Shown here: positions 52,516 to 63,171 of the stretch, piece after piece
Numbering within the stretch: the stretch's first letter is position 1
How the letters are laid out: each line of letters opens with the position of its first letter
NCBI RefSeq assembly: GCF_017833255.1
Contig: NZ_JAFIBU010000001.1
Coordinates: 434,001 to 498,000, forward strand
Reading direction: 5' to 3'
Source: Paenibacillus sp. PvR098
Lineage (GTDB): Bacteria > Bacillota > Bacilli > Paenibacillales > NBRC-103111
Length of the DNA: 64,000 nt
Program-made: the position numbers and the translations under genes
The notes under the pieces: model-generated
Told to the model about the DNA's origin: nothing
The model's database searches: none
Seen by the model: the letters and a program-made list of their open reading frames with translations, nothing else

Positions 52516-54597
52516 ATGAATATCAGCGGGATGATCCGAGGCCTGATCGGAGAGACGCAGATGTCGGAGCCGAGGGCGCTTGAGCTAAAACCAGGACAGG
52601 TTGTTAAAGGAAAGGTAGTGCAGCTCCTGTCCGATCAGGAGGCGATGGTTCAAATCAACGGCGTGAAGGTACGGGCGCAGTTGGAAACTCCTCTAAGGCA
52701 AGGGGAAGTGACCATGCTTCAAGTTCAGCCCGAATCCTCTGGAGGTCAAGTGACACTGAAGCCGATGCAGTCGTCATCGGTGCAGATTGCAGACGTGTCG
52801 CTCGGAGATGTGTTGAAAGGGGTAGGGCTCCAAGATACACCGGCGAATCGGCAGTTGGTTCAACTGCTGCATCAAGCGGGTGTAGCACTAACCAAGGAAA
52901 ATGTAAGTTCGTTCGTGCAGCTGCAATCGGGCATGCCGTCGCAGATGCCGCCGGAAGACTGGGTACCAACGGCCGTCATTGCTTTTCAAAAAGGTCTTCC
53001 GTTAACGCCGGAGTCGGTTGCTTCCTTACGGCAGGCTATGCAGGGTCCCCCTTTCCATAAAGCATTGGAAAATATAAGCTTGTTGGTACGGCAGGAACTG
53101 GATGGTGAGACGGAGTATTCTCCGCAAACCCGTGCGCTGCTGGAAGGCGTGCGTCAGCTGGTGCAGCAAGTGCGTGATACGGCCGGACAGCTGCTCGGCA
53201 AGGCGGCTGACGGCAGCACAGCAGGCCCAGTTGCGCAGCAGGCGTCGTCGGCGCAGGGCGCGGGCGGCAGCGGTGCGGTAGCAGGAGCGCAGCAGGCGTC
53301 GGTGACGCAGGGCGCAAGCAGCAGCGGAGCGGGAGCAGTAGCGCAGCAGGCGTCGTCGGCGCAGGGCGCGGGCAGCGGCGGTGCAGGCGCAGTAGCGCAG
53401 CAGGCGTCGTCGGCGCAGGGCGCGGGCAGCGGCGGTGCAGGCGCAGTAGCGCAGCAGGCGTCGTCGGCGCAGGGCGCGGGCAGCGGCGGTGCAGGCGCAG
53501 TAGCGCAGCAGGCGTCGTCGGCGCAGGGCGCGGACAGCGGCGGTGCAGGCGCAGTAGCGCAGCAGGCGTCGTCGGCGCAGGGCGCGGGCAGCGGCGGTGC
53601 CGGCGCAGTAGCGCAGCAGGCGTCGGTGACGCAGGGCGCGGGCGGCAGCGGTGCAGGCGCAGTAGCGCAGCAGGCGTCGGTGACGCAGGGCGCGGGCGGC
53701 AGCGGTGCCGGCGCAGTAGCGCAGCAGGCGTCGGTGACGCAGGGCGCGGGCGGCAACGGTGCAGGCGCAGGAACGCAGCAGGCGTCGTCGGCGCAGGGCG
53801 CGGGCAGCAGCGGTGCGTTAGCAGGAGCGCAGCCCCCTGCCGATTCGGTGCCGGTACAGTCTTCGTCGGATCAGCAAGAAGGAGGCCAGCTGCTGGGGCG
53901 GTTGATGAAGGCGTTGGGGATGGATCATGAACATCAAGCTATTAAGCAGCTTGAACGGACTGTGCAGGAGCAGCAGCTGAATGTCGGTTCATTATCCACG
54001 GGTTCGCAAGGGGAGGCGGCAAAGGCGGCTGATTCGCTGAAAAGCGTGCTGATGCAGCTTTCCCAAGCGAATGATGCGCCTCAAAGCTTGAAGGACGTAG
54101 CACAGCAGGCGGTTCAACAAATTACTGGTCAGCAGCTGCTGCTTAGTCAAGATCGAAGCGCCATGTTCTCACATGTGACTTTGTTTGTGCCTTTGATCCA
54201 TGCGAACGGAGAGCAGACCGCGGCCATTCACATTCAGTCCCGCAGGGGGAAGAATGGCAGCTTGGACGAGAGTAACTGTCGGCTTGTTTTTGATTTGCGG
54301 ATGAAGGCACTGGGAGATACCATGGTGGATGTTCAAGTCGTTAACCGCATCGTCAGCTTACATGTTCACAATGATCTGACTTTCACTCGGGAGCTATTGG
54401 AGGCGAACAAAGACGATATAACCCAAGGACTGAATTCCATCGGTTACCAATTTATTTCAATGAAATGCAGCCCCTATCCTTCTAAGACAACGGAAGCTTT
54501 GGAATCCTCCGAAGCGCCGGGTTCGCCAACAAGGGAAGGCAATCTTCAATCCGTTTACACGCAGCAACGTTATAAGGGTGTGGATATTCGCGTATGA
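52516..54597 (+). CDS. FliK-like protein with a large tandem repeat (YlqG-like)
   Basis: A 693-residue protein. The N-terminal part (1-238) carries a short OB-like segment (KPGQVVKGKVVQLLSDQEAMVQING). The middle (239-436) is eleven 18-residue repeats of the VAQQASSAQGAGSGGAGA type. The C-terminal part (about 530-693; FVPLIHANGEQTAAIHIQSR, FDLRMKALGDTMVDVQVVNR) resembles the FliK hook-length control domain. In B. subtilis the equivalent ylqG sits beside the FlhB-like ylqH, as here. Whether it measures length or merely pairs with YlqH is unknown. The ATG follows AGGAGGGCGG. Confidence 0.85.
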   Translation: MNISGMIRGLIGETQMSEPRALELKPGQVVKGKVVQLLSDQEAMVQINGVKVRAQLETPLRQGEVTMLQVQPESSGGQVTLKPMQSSSVQIADVSLGDVLKGVGLQDTPANRQLVQLLHQAGVALTKENVSSFVQLQSGMPSQMPPEDWVPTAVIAFQKGLPLTPESVASLRQAMQGPPFHKALENISLLVRQELDGETEYSPQTRALLEGVRQLVQQVRDTAGQLLGKAADGSTAGPVAQQASSAQGAGGSGAVAGAQQASVTQGASSSGAGAVAQQASSAQGAGSGGAGAVAQQASSAQGAGSGGAGAVAQQASSAQGAGSGGAGAVAQQASSAQGADSGGAGAVAQQASSAQGAGSGGAGAVAQQASVTQGAGGSGAGAVAQQASVTQGAGGSGAGAVAQQASVTQGAGGNGAGAGTQQASSAQGAGSSGALAGAQPPADSVPVQSSSDQQEGGQLLGRLMKALGMDHEHQAIKQLERTVQEQQLNVGSLSTGSQGEAAKAADSLKSVLMQLSQANDAPQSLKDVAQQAVQQITGQQLLLSQDRSAMFSHVTLFVPLIHANGEQTAAIHIQSRRGKNGSLDESNCRLVFDLRMKALGDTMVDVQVVNRIVSLHVHNDLTFTRELLEANKDDITQGLNSIGYQFISMKCSPYPSKTTEALESSEAPGSPTREGNLQSVYTQQRYKGVDIRV
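53230..53823 (+). repeat. Eleven tandem 54-bp repeats inside ylqG
   Basis: Each unit encodes 18 residues. Units 3-5 and 7 are identical at the protein level, unit 6 has one Gly-to-Asp change, units 8-10 form a second type (VAQQASVTQGAGGSGAGA), and units 1, 2 and 11 are diverged edges. The high identity in the centre indicates recent duplication by slippage or unequal exchange; copy number should vary between strains. Confidence 0.95.
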
Positions 54598-54890
54598 CCC
54601 AGAAGCCACAAGGAATCAAGAAGGCGGTTGCTTTAAAATATGCTCCTGAAACCTCGGCGGCACCTAAGCTGATTGCCAAGGGGAAGGGGAAAATTGCCGA
54701 GTCCATCATGGCGAAAGCCAAGGAAAACGATGTGCCGATTCAAGAGGACCCTTCTCTCGTGGAGGTGCTGTCGAAGCTGGATTTGGATCAAGAAATACCA
54801 CCGGAGCTTTACAAACTCGTTGCGGAGGTTTTGAGCTTCATCTACCGTTCCGACCAGAAGGCCAAACAATGGAGGAGGGAAGGCAATTGA
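54594..54890 (+). CDS. ylqH: FlhB C-terminal domain-like protein (YlqH)
   Basis: A 98-residue protein that matches the cytosolic end of FlhB/YscU: AVALKYAPETSAAPKLIAKGKG, then a helical region (IAESIMAKAKENDVPIQEDPSLVEVLSKLDLDQEIP). The NPTH self-cleavage motif and all membrane helices of FlhB are missing, so it is a free-standing domain. Its ATG overlaps the ylqG stop by four bases, implying the FliK-like and FlhB-like proteins act together. Confidence 0.92.
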   Translation: MTQKPQGIKKAVALKYAPETSAAPKLIAKGKGKIAESIMAKAKENDVPIQEDPSLVEVLSKLDLDQEIPPELYKLVAEVLSFIYRSDQKAKQWRREGN

Positions 54891-55261
54891 CTGATTCCCG
54901 GCTAAAACGTAAAGAGCTAGGTGCCCTTGGCGAAGCAGCGGCTGAACAGCGGCTGAACCAGCAGGGATTTCGGCTGCTTGCACGAAATTGGCGATGCAGG
55001 ACCGGAGAGATCGATATTATAGCGATGGACGGTGAAATATTGGTATTTGTTGAAGTGCGTACCCGCAGCGGAAGAGGAGTATTTGGGACGCCTCAAGAAT
55101 CGGTGAATGTCCGAAAGCAGCGGCAAATTGTTGAGACGTCGCAGGTATACTTACATCAGGAGCGGCAGTACGACCGTCAGATCCGTTATGATGTTATTGC
55201 CGTGCAAACGGACCCGACAGGAGCTGTATTGCATATTGAAGAGATCCGCAACGCTTTTTAA
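54887..55261 (+). CDS. yraN: YraN (UPF0102) endonuclease-like protein
   Basis: A 124-residue nuclease-fold protein with the start RKELGALGEAAAEQRLNQQG and the core RTGEIDIIAMDGEILVFVEVRTR near residue 45 (Glu, Asp and Glu in PD-(D/E)XK-like positions; the usual Lys is Arg here). Function is unproven. The TTG start overlaps the ylqH stop; GGAGGGAAGG precedes it. Confidence 0.92.
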   Translation: MTDSRLKRKELGALGEAAAEQRLNQQGFRLLARNWRCRTGEIDIIAMDGEILVFVEVRTRSGRGVFGTPQESVNVRKQRQIVETSQVYLHQERQYDRQIRYDVIAVQTDPTGAVLHIEEIRNAF

Positions 55262-56838
55262 CCAAAGAGCGTGAGCGGATTTATTTTTTTGTCCAAAGCA
55301 CGGTATTGCAGTGCCTCTGCGACATGCTCGAACTGGACCTCATGTTGCCCTTCCAAATCAGCGATGGTGCGGGCGATTTTTAAAATGCGGTCATGAGCTC
55401 GTACGCTTAAGCCCAATACCTCGAAGGAACGCTCCAGCAGCTTAGCCGTCGGATTGTCGATACGAACGTGTTCCCGGAGCATTCTACCGCTTAGCTCACT
55501 ATTAAACAGAAAACCGGAATCAGTGTACCTTTGTAGCTGCATTTGATGCGCGTTCTCTACTATGGTGCGCATCTCGGCTGAAGTCATTTGCTTTTGATCA
55601 GGGACGATATGCTTATACTCAATACGGGGAACCTCTATATGAAGGTCTATACGGTCGAGCAGCGGACCAGATATTTTAGAACGATAATGAGTCACCTTCA
55701 CAGGAGTGCATATGCAGCCTTGATGCTCGGTTTCGGCCCCCCAATAACCACATGGACAAGGATTCATGGAGCATGCCAGCAAAAAATGTGCAGGGAACTT
55801 GTACACGGCCCGTGCCCGGCCAATCGTGACCTCACGGTCTTCCATTGGCTGACGAAGCACTTCCAGAGCCACTCTTGAGAACTCGGGCAGCTCGTCTAGA
55901 AAAAGGACGCCTCGATGAGCCAGACTTACTTCCCCCGGCTTGGGAATTCCCCCTCCTCCTATTAATCCGGCCGCAGAAATGGTATGGTGCGGCATACGAA
56001 ACGGGCGATCGCGGACTAATTGCCTCCGATCCGCAAATTTTCCGGATGCGCTGTAGATTCTGGTCACATCTAGTGATTCCTGCTCGTTCATGGCTGGCAT
56101 GATGGTTGGAAGACGCTTGGCTAACATCGTTTTGCCTGTTCCAGGAGGTCCAATGAGCATGATATTGTGCATCCCTGCGGCACAGATCATCACCGCACGT
56201 TTGACATGCTGCTGCCCGAATACATCGGCGTAGTCCTCTTGGGTGGAAGCGGATTTTGGATGTAATAAATGGACGGAATGATTTATGTGATTTGCTGGAG
56301 GTTCCGGATACGAGGACTCCATGTCCCCCCCTCTTTTTGAATCGAAGACCAGCTCACCCAAATGCCTGATGCCGACAACCTCACAGCCTTGAAACCAATG
56401 GGCCTCTTCCGAGTTGACTGCGGGCAAAACAACTCGAGTGATCCCATGTTCTTTAGCAGTGGCTATCATAGATAAAACCCCGGGGATCGCCCTGACCGAA
56501 CCGTCTAAGGCAAGTTCGCCAATCAGCAGCGTGTTTATAATTCGATCCTGTCGAATCTGTCCGCTTGTTGCGAGAATTCCGGCGGCAATCGCCAAATCAA
56601 AGGCAGACCCTTCTTTACGTACATCCGCTGGCGCCAAATTAACGGTGATGCGCTGAAGTGGAAAGGTAAAACCGCAGTTTTTAATGGCGGCGCGTACCCG
56701 TTCCATGGATTCTTTAATCGCGCTGTCGGGCAAGCCGACAATATTCATTTGAGGCAATCCATTGCTTAAATCGACTTCGACTTCCACCAATTTACCGTCT
56801 ATGCCGTGCAAGCACGCGCTGACTACTTTTCCATACAT
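55258..56838 (-). CDS. comM: YifB/ComM-family Mg-chelatase-like AAA ATPase
   Basis: A 526-residue AAA+ protein. An N-terminal Lon-like domain (VEVEVDLSNGLPQMNIVGLPDSAIKES) is followed by a ChlI-type ATPase with GPPGTGKTMLAKRLP near residue 229, FLDELPEF near 309 and MNPCPCGYWG near 355. ComM is a hexameric helicase that helps recombination in transformation. The stop overlaps the yraN stop by four bases (convergent). The ATG follows GAAGGTG. Confidence 0.93.
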   Translation of the reverse strand: MYGKVVSACLHGIDGKLVEVEVDLSNGLPQMNIVGLPDSAIKESMERVRAAIKNCGFTFPLQRITVNLAPADVRKEGSAFDLAIAAGILATSGQIRQDRIINTLLIGELALDGSVRAIPGVLSMIATAKEHGITRVVLPAVNSEEAHWFQGCEVVGIRHLGELVFDSKRGGDMESSYPEPPANHINHSVHLLHPKSASTQEDYADVFGQQHVKRAVMICAAGMHNIMLIGPPGTGKTMLAKRLPTIMPAMNEQESLDVTRIYSASGKFADRRQLVRDRPFRMPHHTISAAGLIGGGGIPKPGEVSLAHRGVLFLDELPEFSRVALEVLRQPMEDREVTIGRARAVYKFPAHFLLACSMNPCPCGYWGAETEHQGCICTPVKVTHYRSKISGPLLDRIDLHIEVPRIEYKHIVPDQKQMTSAEMRTIVENAHQMQLQRYTDSGFLFNSELSGRMLREHVRIDNPTAKLLERSFEVLGLSVRAHDRILKIARTIADLEGQHEVQFEHVAEALQYRALDKKINPLTLFG

Positions 56839-57010
56839 AAAAACACCTTCCCCATGAGTTTCATGGCCAAAGGTGCTTCCTTATCCGCACATGTATTTAA
56901 TTCTATTGTAGTTCATTTACAGATATTAGGCAATAAATCTAAACTTTTTACCCTTATCTGGGTTACTTTACTGATCTCTTGGCCACAATGATAAACAGAG
57001 GTGAAGAATA

Positions 57011-57268
57011 ATGGAACAAAAACCTTATTTTTGTCCAAATTGCCGTTCCAACCGTATAAAATTCAGCGTAATTTCAAGCTACTCTCAGTGGCTCCTAAAG
57101 GATGCCATAACGGGTTCTGTTCAAGAAGTAAGTGAACCGCAGCAGCTGGAGGAAAGTGAACCGACGATTCAATGTCAGGTTTGTAATTTTACCGGCAACG
57201 AGCAGCGTTTCATCAAACAAGCGGAGCGTGAGCCAAGAACGGCAACCCAGATCAATCCGATCTATTAA
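57011..57268 (+). CDS. Small zinc-ribbon protein
   Basis: An 85-residue protein with two Cys pairs, FCPNC near residue 8 and CQVC near 55, which should hold one zinc ion. No further family features are recognised; probably a conserved Paenibacillus hypothetical. The ATG follows AGAGGTGAAG. It diverges from comM and is followed by its own terminator. Confidence 0.75.
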   Translation: MEQKPYFCPNCRSNRIKFSVISSYSQWLLKDAITGSVQEVSEPQQLEESEPTIQCQVCNFTGNEQRFIKQAEREPRTATQINPIY

Positions 57269-57287
57269 CAAATAATAAATGTACACG

Positions 57288-57327
57288 GCGCATGTTTTCC
57301 TTCATGGGGGGCGATGCGCTTTTGTTT
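57288..57327 (+). terminator. Terminator after the zinc-ribbon gene
   Basis: GCGCAT/ATGCGC with a 20-base loop, followed by TTTTGTTTT. The remaining gap up to sucC holds an extended -10 sequence TGGTACAAT (57479-57487) without a clear -35. Confidence 0.6.
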
Positions 57328-57615
57328 TGGAATGGGGTACATTGGAACGAGGTTTAGCATGATTTTTTTGTAAAAATTGTAGAAACCCAGATTTTGGGAA
57401 TAACCTTTACTTTAGCCTCTTATAAAAAAGATAAATCGCGCCATAAACAAAAATAATAAGGAAACTGGTCGAAAAAAGTGGTACAATGATATAGGTTTGT
57501 CAATCCGGACATGCTAATGGTTGGTTGGCGGATGGTTGTATCGGTTGGCTCTTACTGGAAGTAATAAGGGTCTATACCATATAGGAAGTCACTTACGATA
57601 GGAGGATTTTGCTAA

Positions 57616-58776
<1,161 letters not shown>

Positions 58777-58836
58777 TTAACGAGTTTCCATTTAATTCTT
58801 TTTCTTTAATAATATCAAGGGATGTGAACATAGATC

Positions 58837-59769
58837 ATGAGTATTTTGGTTGATAAAAATACAAAAGTCATTACACAAGGGATTACCGGTTCCGTAGGGA
58901 TGTTCCATACAAAGGGCGGACTTGACTACGGCACACAAATGGTAGGCGGCGTCACTCCAGGCAAAGGCGGCACTAATGTCGACATCACGCTTGAAAACGG
59001 AAACACCGTTTCGGTTCCTGTATTTAACACGGTAGTAGAAGCTAAGGCTGCAACTGGCGCAACGGCTTCTGTTATCTACGTTCCACCGGCTTTCGCTGCA
59101 GATGCTATCATGGAGGCCGTTGACGCAGAGCTGGACCTCGTCATCTGCATTACGGAAGGCATTCCAGTTCTTGACATGGTTAAAGTAAGCCGTTATATGG
59201 AAGGCAAGAAATCCCGTTTGATCGGACCGAACTGCCCTGGCGTCATTACTCCGGGCGAGTGCAAAATCGGTATCATGCCTGGATATATCCACACACCTGG
59301 TCATGTCGGCGTGGTTTCCCGAAGCGGAACGCTTACTTACGAAGCGGTTCATCAGCTGACTACACGCGGAATCGGACAATCTTCTGCTGTAGGTATCGGC
59401 GGAGACCCGGTGAAGGGCTCTGAATTTATTGATATCCTCAAGTTGTTCAATGAAGATCCGGACACCTATGCTGTGATCATGATTGGTGAAATCGGCGGTA
59501 CTGCAGAAGAAGAAGCGGCAGAGTGGATTGCAGCTAACATGAAGAAACCGGTTGTTGGCTTCATTGGCGGACAAACGGCGCCTCCGGGTAAACGTATGGG
59601 CCATGCCGGTGCCATTATTTCCGGCGGTAAAGGTACTGCAGCAGAGAAAGTCTCAACAATGGAACGCTGCGGTATTAAAGTAGCTCCGACACCTTCCGAA
59701 ATGGGTTCCACTTTGGTGAGCGTATTGGAAGAAAAAGGTCTGCTCGAGAAATGCACCACTAAAAAATAA
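58837..59769 (+). CDS. sucD: Succinate-CoA ligase alpha subunit
   Basis: A 310-residue CoA-binding subunit. The Rossmann start [16 protein letters not shown] is near residue 9 and the phosphorylated His is in [15 protein letters not shown] near 258. It forms one operon with sucC, 60 bases apart. Confidence 0.97.
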   Translation: MSILVDKNTKVITQGITGSVGMFHTKGGLDYGTQMVGGVTPGKGGTNVDITLENGNTVSVPVFNTVVEAKAATGATASVIYVPPAFAADAIMEAVDAELDLVICITEGIPVLDMVKVSRYMEGKKSRLIGPNCPGVITPGECKIGIMPGYIHTPGHVGVVSRSGTLTYEAVHQLTTRGIGQSSAVGIGGDPVKGSEFIDILKLFNEDPDTYAVIMIGEIGGTAEEEAAEWIAANMKKPVVGFIGGQTAPPGKRMGHAGAIISGGKGTAAEKVSTMERCGIKVAPTPSEMGSTLVSVLEEKGLLEKCTTKK

Positions 59770-59801
59770 GCTTTTTATTAATTCATATTGAGATAGGCAA
59801 G

Positions 59802-59848
59802 AAGCCTCTCATTTCCGTGGTTTTTACCGGAATTGAGGGGCTTTTTTG
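59802..59848 (+). terminator. Terminator after sucCD
   Basis: AAGCCTCTCA and TTTCCG pair with CGGAA and TGAGGGGCTT, followed by TTTTTT; a strong intrinsic terminator. Confidence 0.9.
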
Positions 59849-59876
59849 CATCTGACCGAAGGAGTGTATATACTAT

Positions 59877-60980
59877 ATGGACAACCGCCTCATGCTATTT
59901 GCCCTGCATCAAATGGAGGGAATAGGTTGGAAGACTGTTTCTAGACTAGTGCGGCAGTTTCCGGTACTCAGCGATATCTTGACATTGAATTATGCGGAGT
60001 GGCTGGAGCTAGGTCTTACGCCGTTACGTGCTGAACAGGTTACAATGGGACTGCAGCAACTGCAATCCGGACGTCCGGACAAGCAGCTCAAGCTATATGA
60101 AGAACGGCAGATCGGTTGGATCAGTGTGTGGGATGAAGACTATCCTGAACTGCTGAAGGAGACGGCTGAACCTCCTTGGATCCTGTATTTTCATGGACGT
60201 CTTGAATTCATTCATAAACCTTGCATAGCTATGGTTGGTACACGTAAACCTACAGCATATGGTAAAGTTACTGCAGAGCGGTTATCGGAATCTCTTTCAT
60301 CCGCCGGAATCTGTGTGGTCAGCGGCTTAGCCCGTGGAATCGATAGTGCAGCGCATGAAGGAGCATTGCGGGAAGCCGGGGGGACGATCGGAGTGCTTGG
60401 GTGCAGCCTAGATGAGGTGTATCCACCCGAGAATAAACTGCTTTATCGCAGAACGTCAGAAAGCGGGCTGCTTCTATCGGAATATCCGCTTGGCACGAAG
60501 CCGCGTCCTGGACTGTTTCCGCAGCGCAACCGGATCATTGCCGGATTGAGTCTTGGAGTCGTGGTCGTCGAGGCGGCGCTAAAGAGCGGTTCATTGATTA
60601 CAGCGGATTTGGCATTGGAGGCGTCACGTGACGTATTCGCCATTCCCGGGCCGATTTCTTCACCGAAAAGTGAAGGGACACTTCATTGGTTGAAGTTGGG
60701 AGCTAAGCTGGTTACGGGTCCTGGTGATATTCTGGAGGAGTACGCCGCCAGAATATCGTTGAAGCAAAAGACAAACATGAATCCTAAAGCCGTTTCGAAA
60801 GCGACACTATCAGCGGATGAGCAGCAAATATATGATTTGCTTACTTCAAAACCGATGAATATTGAGGAGTTATTGTCGCAAAGTCAATATAAATTTGGAC
60901 ATTTGCATTCAGTTCTGATAAATTTACTAATGATGCAGCGAATCGTCGAGCTTCCAGGTTCAGTCTACACAGTACCTTGA
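59877..60980 (+). CDS. dprA: DNA-processing protein DprA
   Basis: A 367-residue RecA loader for single-stranded DNA taken up in transformation. The order is an N-terminal SAM-like domain, a Rossmann-like DNA-binding domain ([10 protein letters not shown] near residue 120, [16 protein letters not shown] near 148, [20 protein letters not shown] near 205) and a C-terminal winged helix. AAGGAG lies 14 bases before the ATG. Confidence 0.96.
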   Translation: MDNRLMLFALHQMEGIGWKTVSRLVRQFPVLSDILTLNYAEWLELGLTPLRAEQVTMGLQQLQSGRPDKQLKLYEERQIGWISVWDEDYPELLKETAEPPWILYFHGRLEFIHKPCIAMVGTRKPTAYGKVTAERLSESLSSAGICVVSGLARGIDSAAHEGALREAGGTIGVLGCSLDEVYPPENKLLYRRTSESGLLLSEYPLGTKPRPGLFPQRNRIIAGLSLGVVVVEAALKSGSLITADLALEASRDVFAIPGPISSPKSEGTLHWLKLGAKLVTGPGDILEEYAARISLKQKTNMNPKAVSKATLSADEQQIYDLLTSKPMNIEELLSQSQYKFGHLHSVLINLLMMQRIVELPGSVYTVP

Positions 60981-61021
60981 TGATCATACATACTTCAATT
61001 GTCGAAGGGGGAAAGACGCCT

Positions 61022-63121
61022 ATGGCCGATTCGTTAGTCATTGTGGAGTCACCCGCAAAAGCCAAAACGATCAGCAAATATCTAGGCAGTAAATATATCG
61101 TTAAAGCGTCTATGGGTCATATACGCGATCTGCCCAAAAGTCAGATCGGGGTTGAAGTCAATAAAAACTTTGAACCCAAATACATCACCATCCGTGGTAA
61201 AGGATCTATTCTCAAAGAGTTGAAGGACGCCAGGAAAAAAGTCAAAAAAGTATATCTCGCAGCTGACCCTGATCGCGAAGGGGAAGCGATCGCATGGCAC
61301 TTGGCACATTATTTGGAGCTGTCCGATCAGGATGCTTGCCGCGTCGTTTTTAACGAAATAACGAAGCAAGCAGTGAAGGATGCTTTTAAAACACCGCGCA
61401 AGATCAATCAGGATTTGGTCAATGCCCAGCAGGCACGGCGTATTCTGGATCGGCTTGTCGGCTACAAAATCAGCCCGCTTTTATGGAAAAAGGTAAAGAA
61501 AGGGCTGTCTGCCGGTCGGGTACAGTCTGTTGCCGTGAAGCTTATTTATGATCGTGAAAATGAGATTAAAGCGTTCGTTCCGGAGGAGTATTGGTCGATA
61601 ACCGCCAAGCTTACTTCAGGAGAAGCCGAATTCGAGGCGAAGTTCTACAGCATCGGCGAGAAGAAGGACCTGAAGAACGAAGCAGAAGTGAACGAAGTCC
61701 TTGCCGAACTGAAGAAATCCGACTTTGTTGTAAGCGAAGTCAAAGAGAAAGAGCGCCAGCGCAATCCTTCTCCTCCGTTCATTACCAGCTCGCTGCAGCA
61801 GGAAGCGGCCCGAAAGCTGAATTTCCGTGCCGCCAAGACGATGTCCGTTGCACAACAATTATATGAAGGAATTGATTTGGGCAGCGAGGGCACCGTCGGT
61901 TTGATCACTTACATGCGTACGGATTCTACCCGGATATCGCCGGTGGCGCAGGAAGAAGCCAAGGAATACATCGTCCATAAATACGGGGAAGCCTATTACC
62001 CTGAAATTCCGCGCAATTATATAAAAAAGAATGTCAATGCTCAGGATGCGCATGAAGCGATCCGCCCAAGCTCCGTGCTGCGTGAGCCAGATCAGATGAA
62101 GGAGTATCTGAGCCGCGATCAATTCCGGTTGTATAAACTTGTTTGGGAGCGGTTTGTGGCAAGCCAGATGGCTTCCGCCGTGATGGATACAATGACGGTG
62201 GATCTGACGGCCGACTCTATCGTGTTCCGCGCGGTGGGCTCTAAAGTGAAATTTCCTGGCTTTATGAAGGTGTATGTGGAAGGGAATGACGATGCTGCCG
62301 CTGATACCGGTGACGAAGATCGGCTGCTCCCTCCACTCAAACAAGGCGATCAGGCTAAAAAGAAGCAGATCGATCCGAAGCAGCACTTCACACAGCCTCC
62401 ACCTCGATATACAGAGGCCCGACTAGTTAAGGCGCTGGAGGAAATGGGGATCGGCAGGCCAAGTACGTACGCTCCGACGCTCGAAACAATCCAGAAGCGT
62501 GGCTATGTCGCCATCGAGGAGAAGAAATTCGTACCAACGGAGCTTGGTGAGCTGGTGATCCAGCAAATGATTGAATTTTTTCCGGAAATTTTGGACGTGG
62601 AGTTCACGGCCCATATGGAGGAAGGACTCGATCATATCGAGGAAGGCAAGGAAGATTGGGTACATGTGCTCAGCGAATTTTACGAGTCGTTTGAGAAGCG
62701 GTTAGAAGTGGCTGAGGAAGAGATGGAGAAGGTGGAAATCCAAGATGAGGTTTCCGATGAAATATGCGAGAAATGCGGACGAAATTTTGTGTACAAAATG
62801 GGACGCTTCGGTAAATTTCTGGCTTGCTCCGGCTTTCCTGATTGTCGCAATACTAAACCGATCGTTAAGGATACCGGTGTGACTTGCCCGACCTGTCACG
62901 AGGGGAAGATTATCGAGCGGAGAAGCAAAAAAGGACGTGTTTTCTACGGGTGCGACCGGTATCCTGATTGCGAATTCGTTTCATGGGATAAGCCTGTTGA
63001 GCAGCCCTGCCCTAAGTGCGGCGCTATGCTGGTAGAAAAGCGAAACAAATTAGGCACGTTCGTGCAATGTGTGGCCTGTGATTTTAAGGAAGAAAAAAAG
63101 GAAGAGCAAGATGGCGATTAA
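61022..63121 (+). CDS. topA: DNA topoisomerase I
   Basis: A 699-residue type IA topoisomerase that relaxes negative supercoils. The Toprim start [14 protein letters not shown] is at residues 4-17, [15 protein letters not shown] near 81 and the active Tyr in [13 protein letters not shown] near 297. Three C-terminal Cys4 zinc fingers follow (CEKC...C, CPTC...C, CPKC...C). The ATG follows AAGGGGGAAAG; an in-frame ATG at 60977 overlaps dprA and lies before that ribosome site. Confidence 0.97.
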   Translation: MADSLVIVESPAKAKTISKYLGSKYIVKASMGHIRDLPKSQIGVEVNKNFEPKYITIRGKGSILKELKDARKKVKKVYLAADPDREGEAIAWHLAHYLELSDQDACRVVFNEITKQAVKDAFKTPRKINQDLVNAQQARRILDRLVGYKISPLLWKKVKKGLSAGRVQSVAVKLIYDRENEIKAFVPEEYWSITAKLTSGEAEFEAKFYSIGEKKDLKNEAEVNEVLAELKKSDFVVSEVKEKERQRNPSPPFITSSLQQEAARKLNFRAAKTMSVAQQLYEGIDLGSEGTVGLITYMRTDSTRISPVAQEEAKEYIVHKYGEAYYPEIPRNYIKKNVNAQDAHEAIRPSSVLREPDQMKEYLSRDQFRLYKLVWERFVASQMASAVMDTMTVDLTADSIVFRAVGSKVKFPGFMKVYVEGNDDAAADTGDEDRLLPPLKQGDQAKKKQIDPKQHFTQPPPRYTEARLVKALEEMGIGRPSTYAPTLETIQKRGYVAIEEKKFVPTELGELVIQQMIEFFPEILDVEFTAHMEEGLDHIEEGKEDWVHVLSEFYESFEKRLEVAEEEMEKVEIQDEVSDEICEKCGRNFVYKMGRFGKFLACSGFPDCRNTKPIVKDTGVTCPTCHEGKIIERRSKKGRVFYGCDRYPDCEFVSWDKPVEQPCPKCGAMLVEKRNKLGTFVQCVACDFKEEKKEEQDGD

Positions 63122-63171
63122 TCGTGCTCTTATAACAGCTTGATGTAGAAGTCTCAAGGAGGAACAATGCA

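Noticed and set aside
53154-53756. A 200-codon minus-strand open frame of Pro/Ala/Cys repeats
   Set aside because: It is the complement of the ylqG tandem repeat; the period forces an open frame on both strands.
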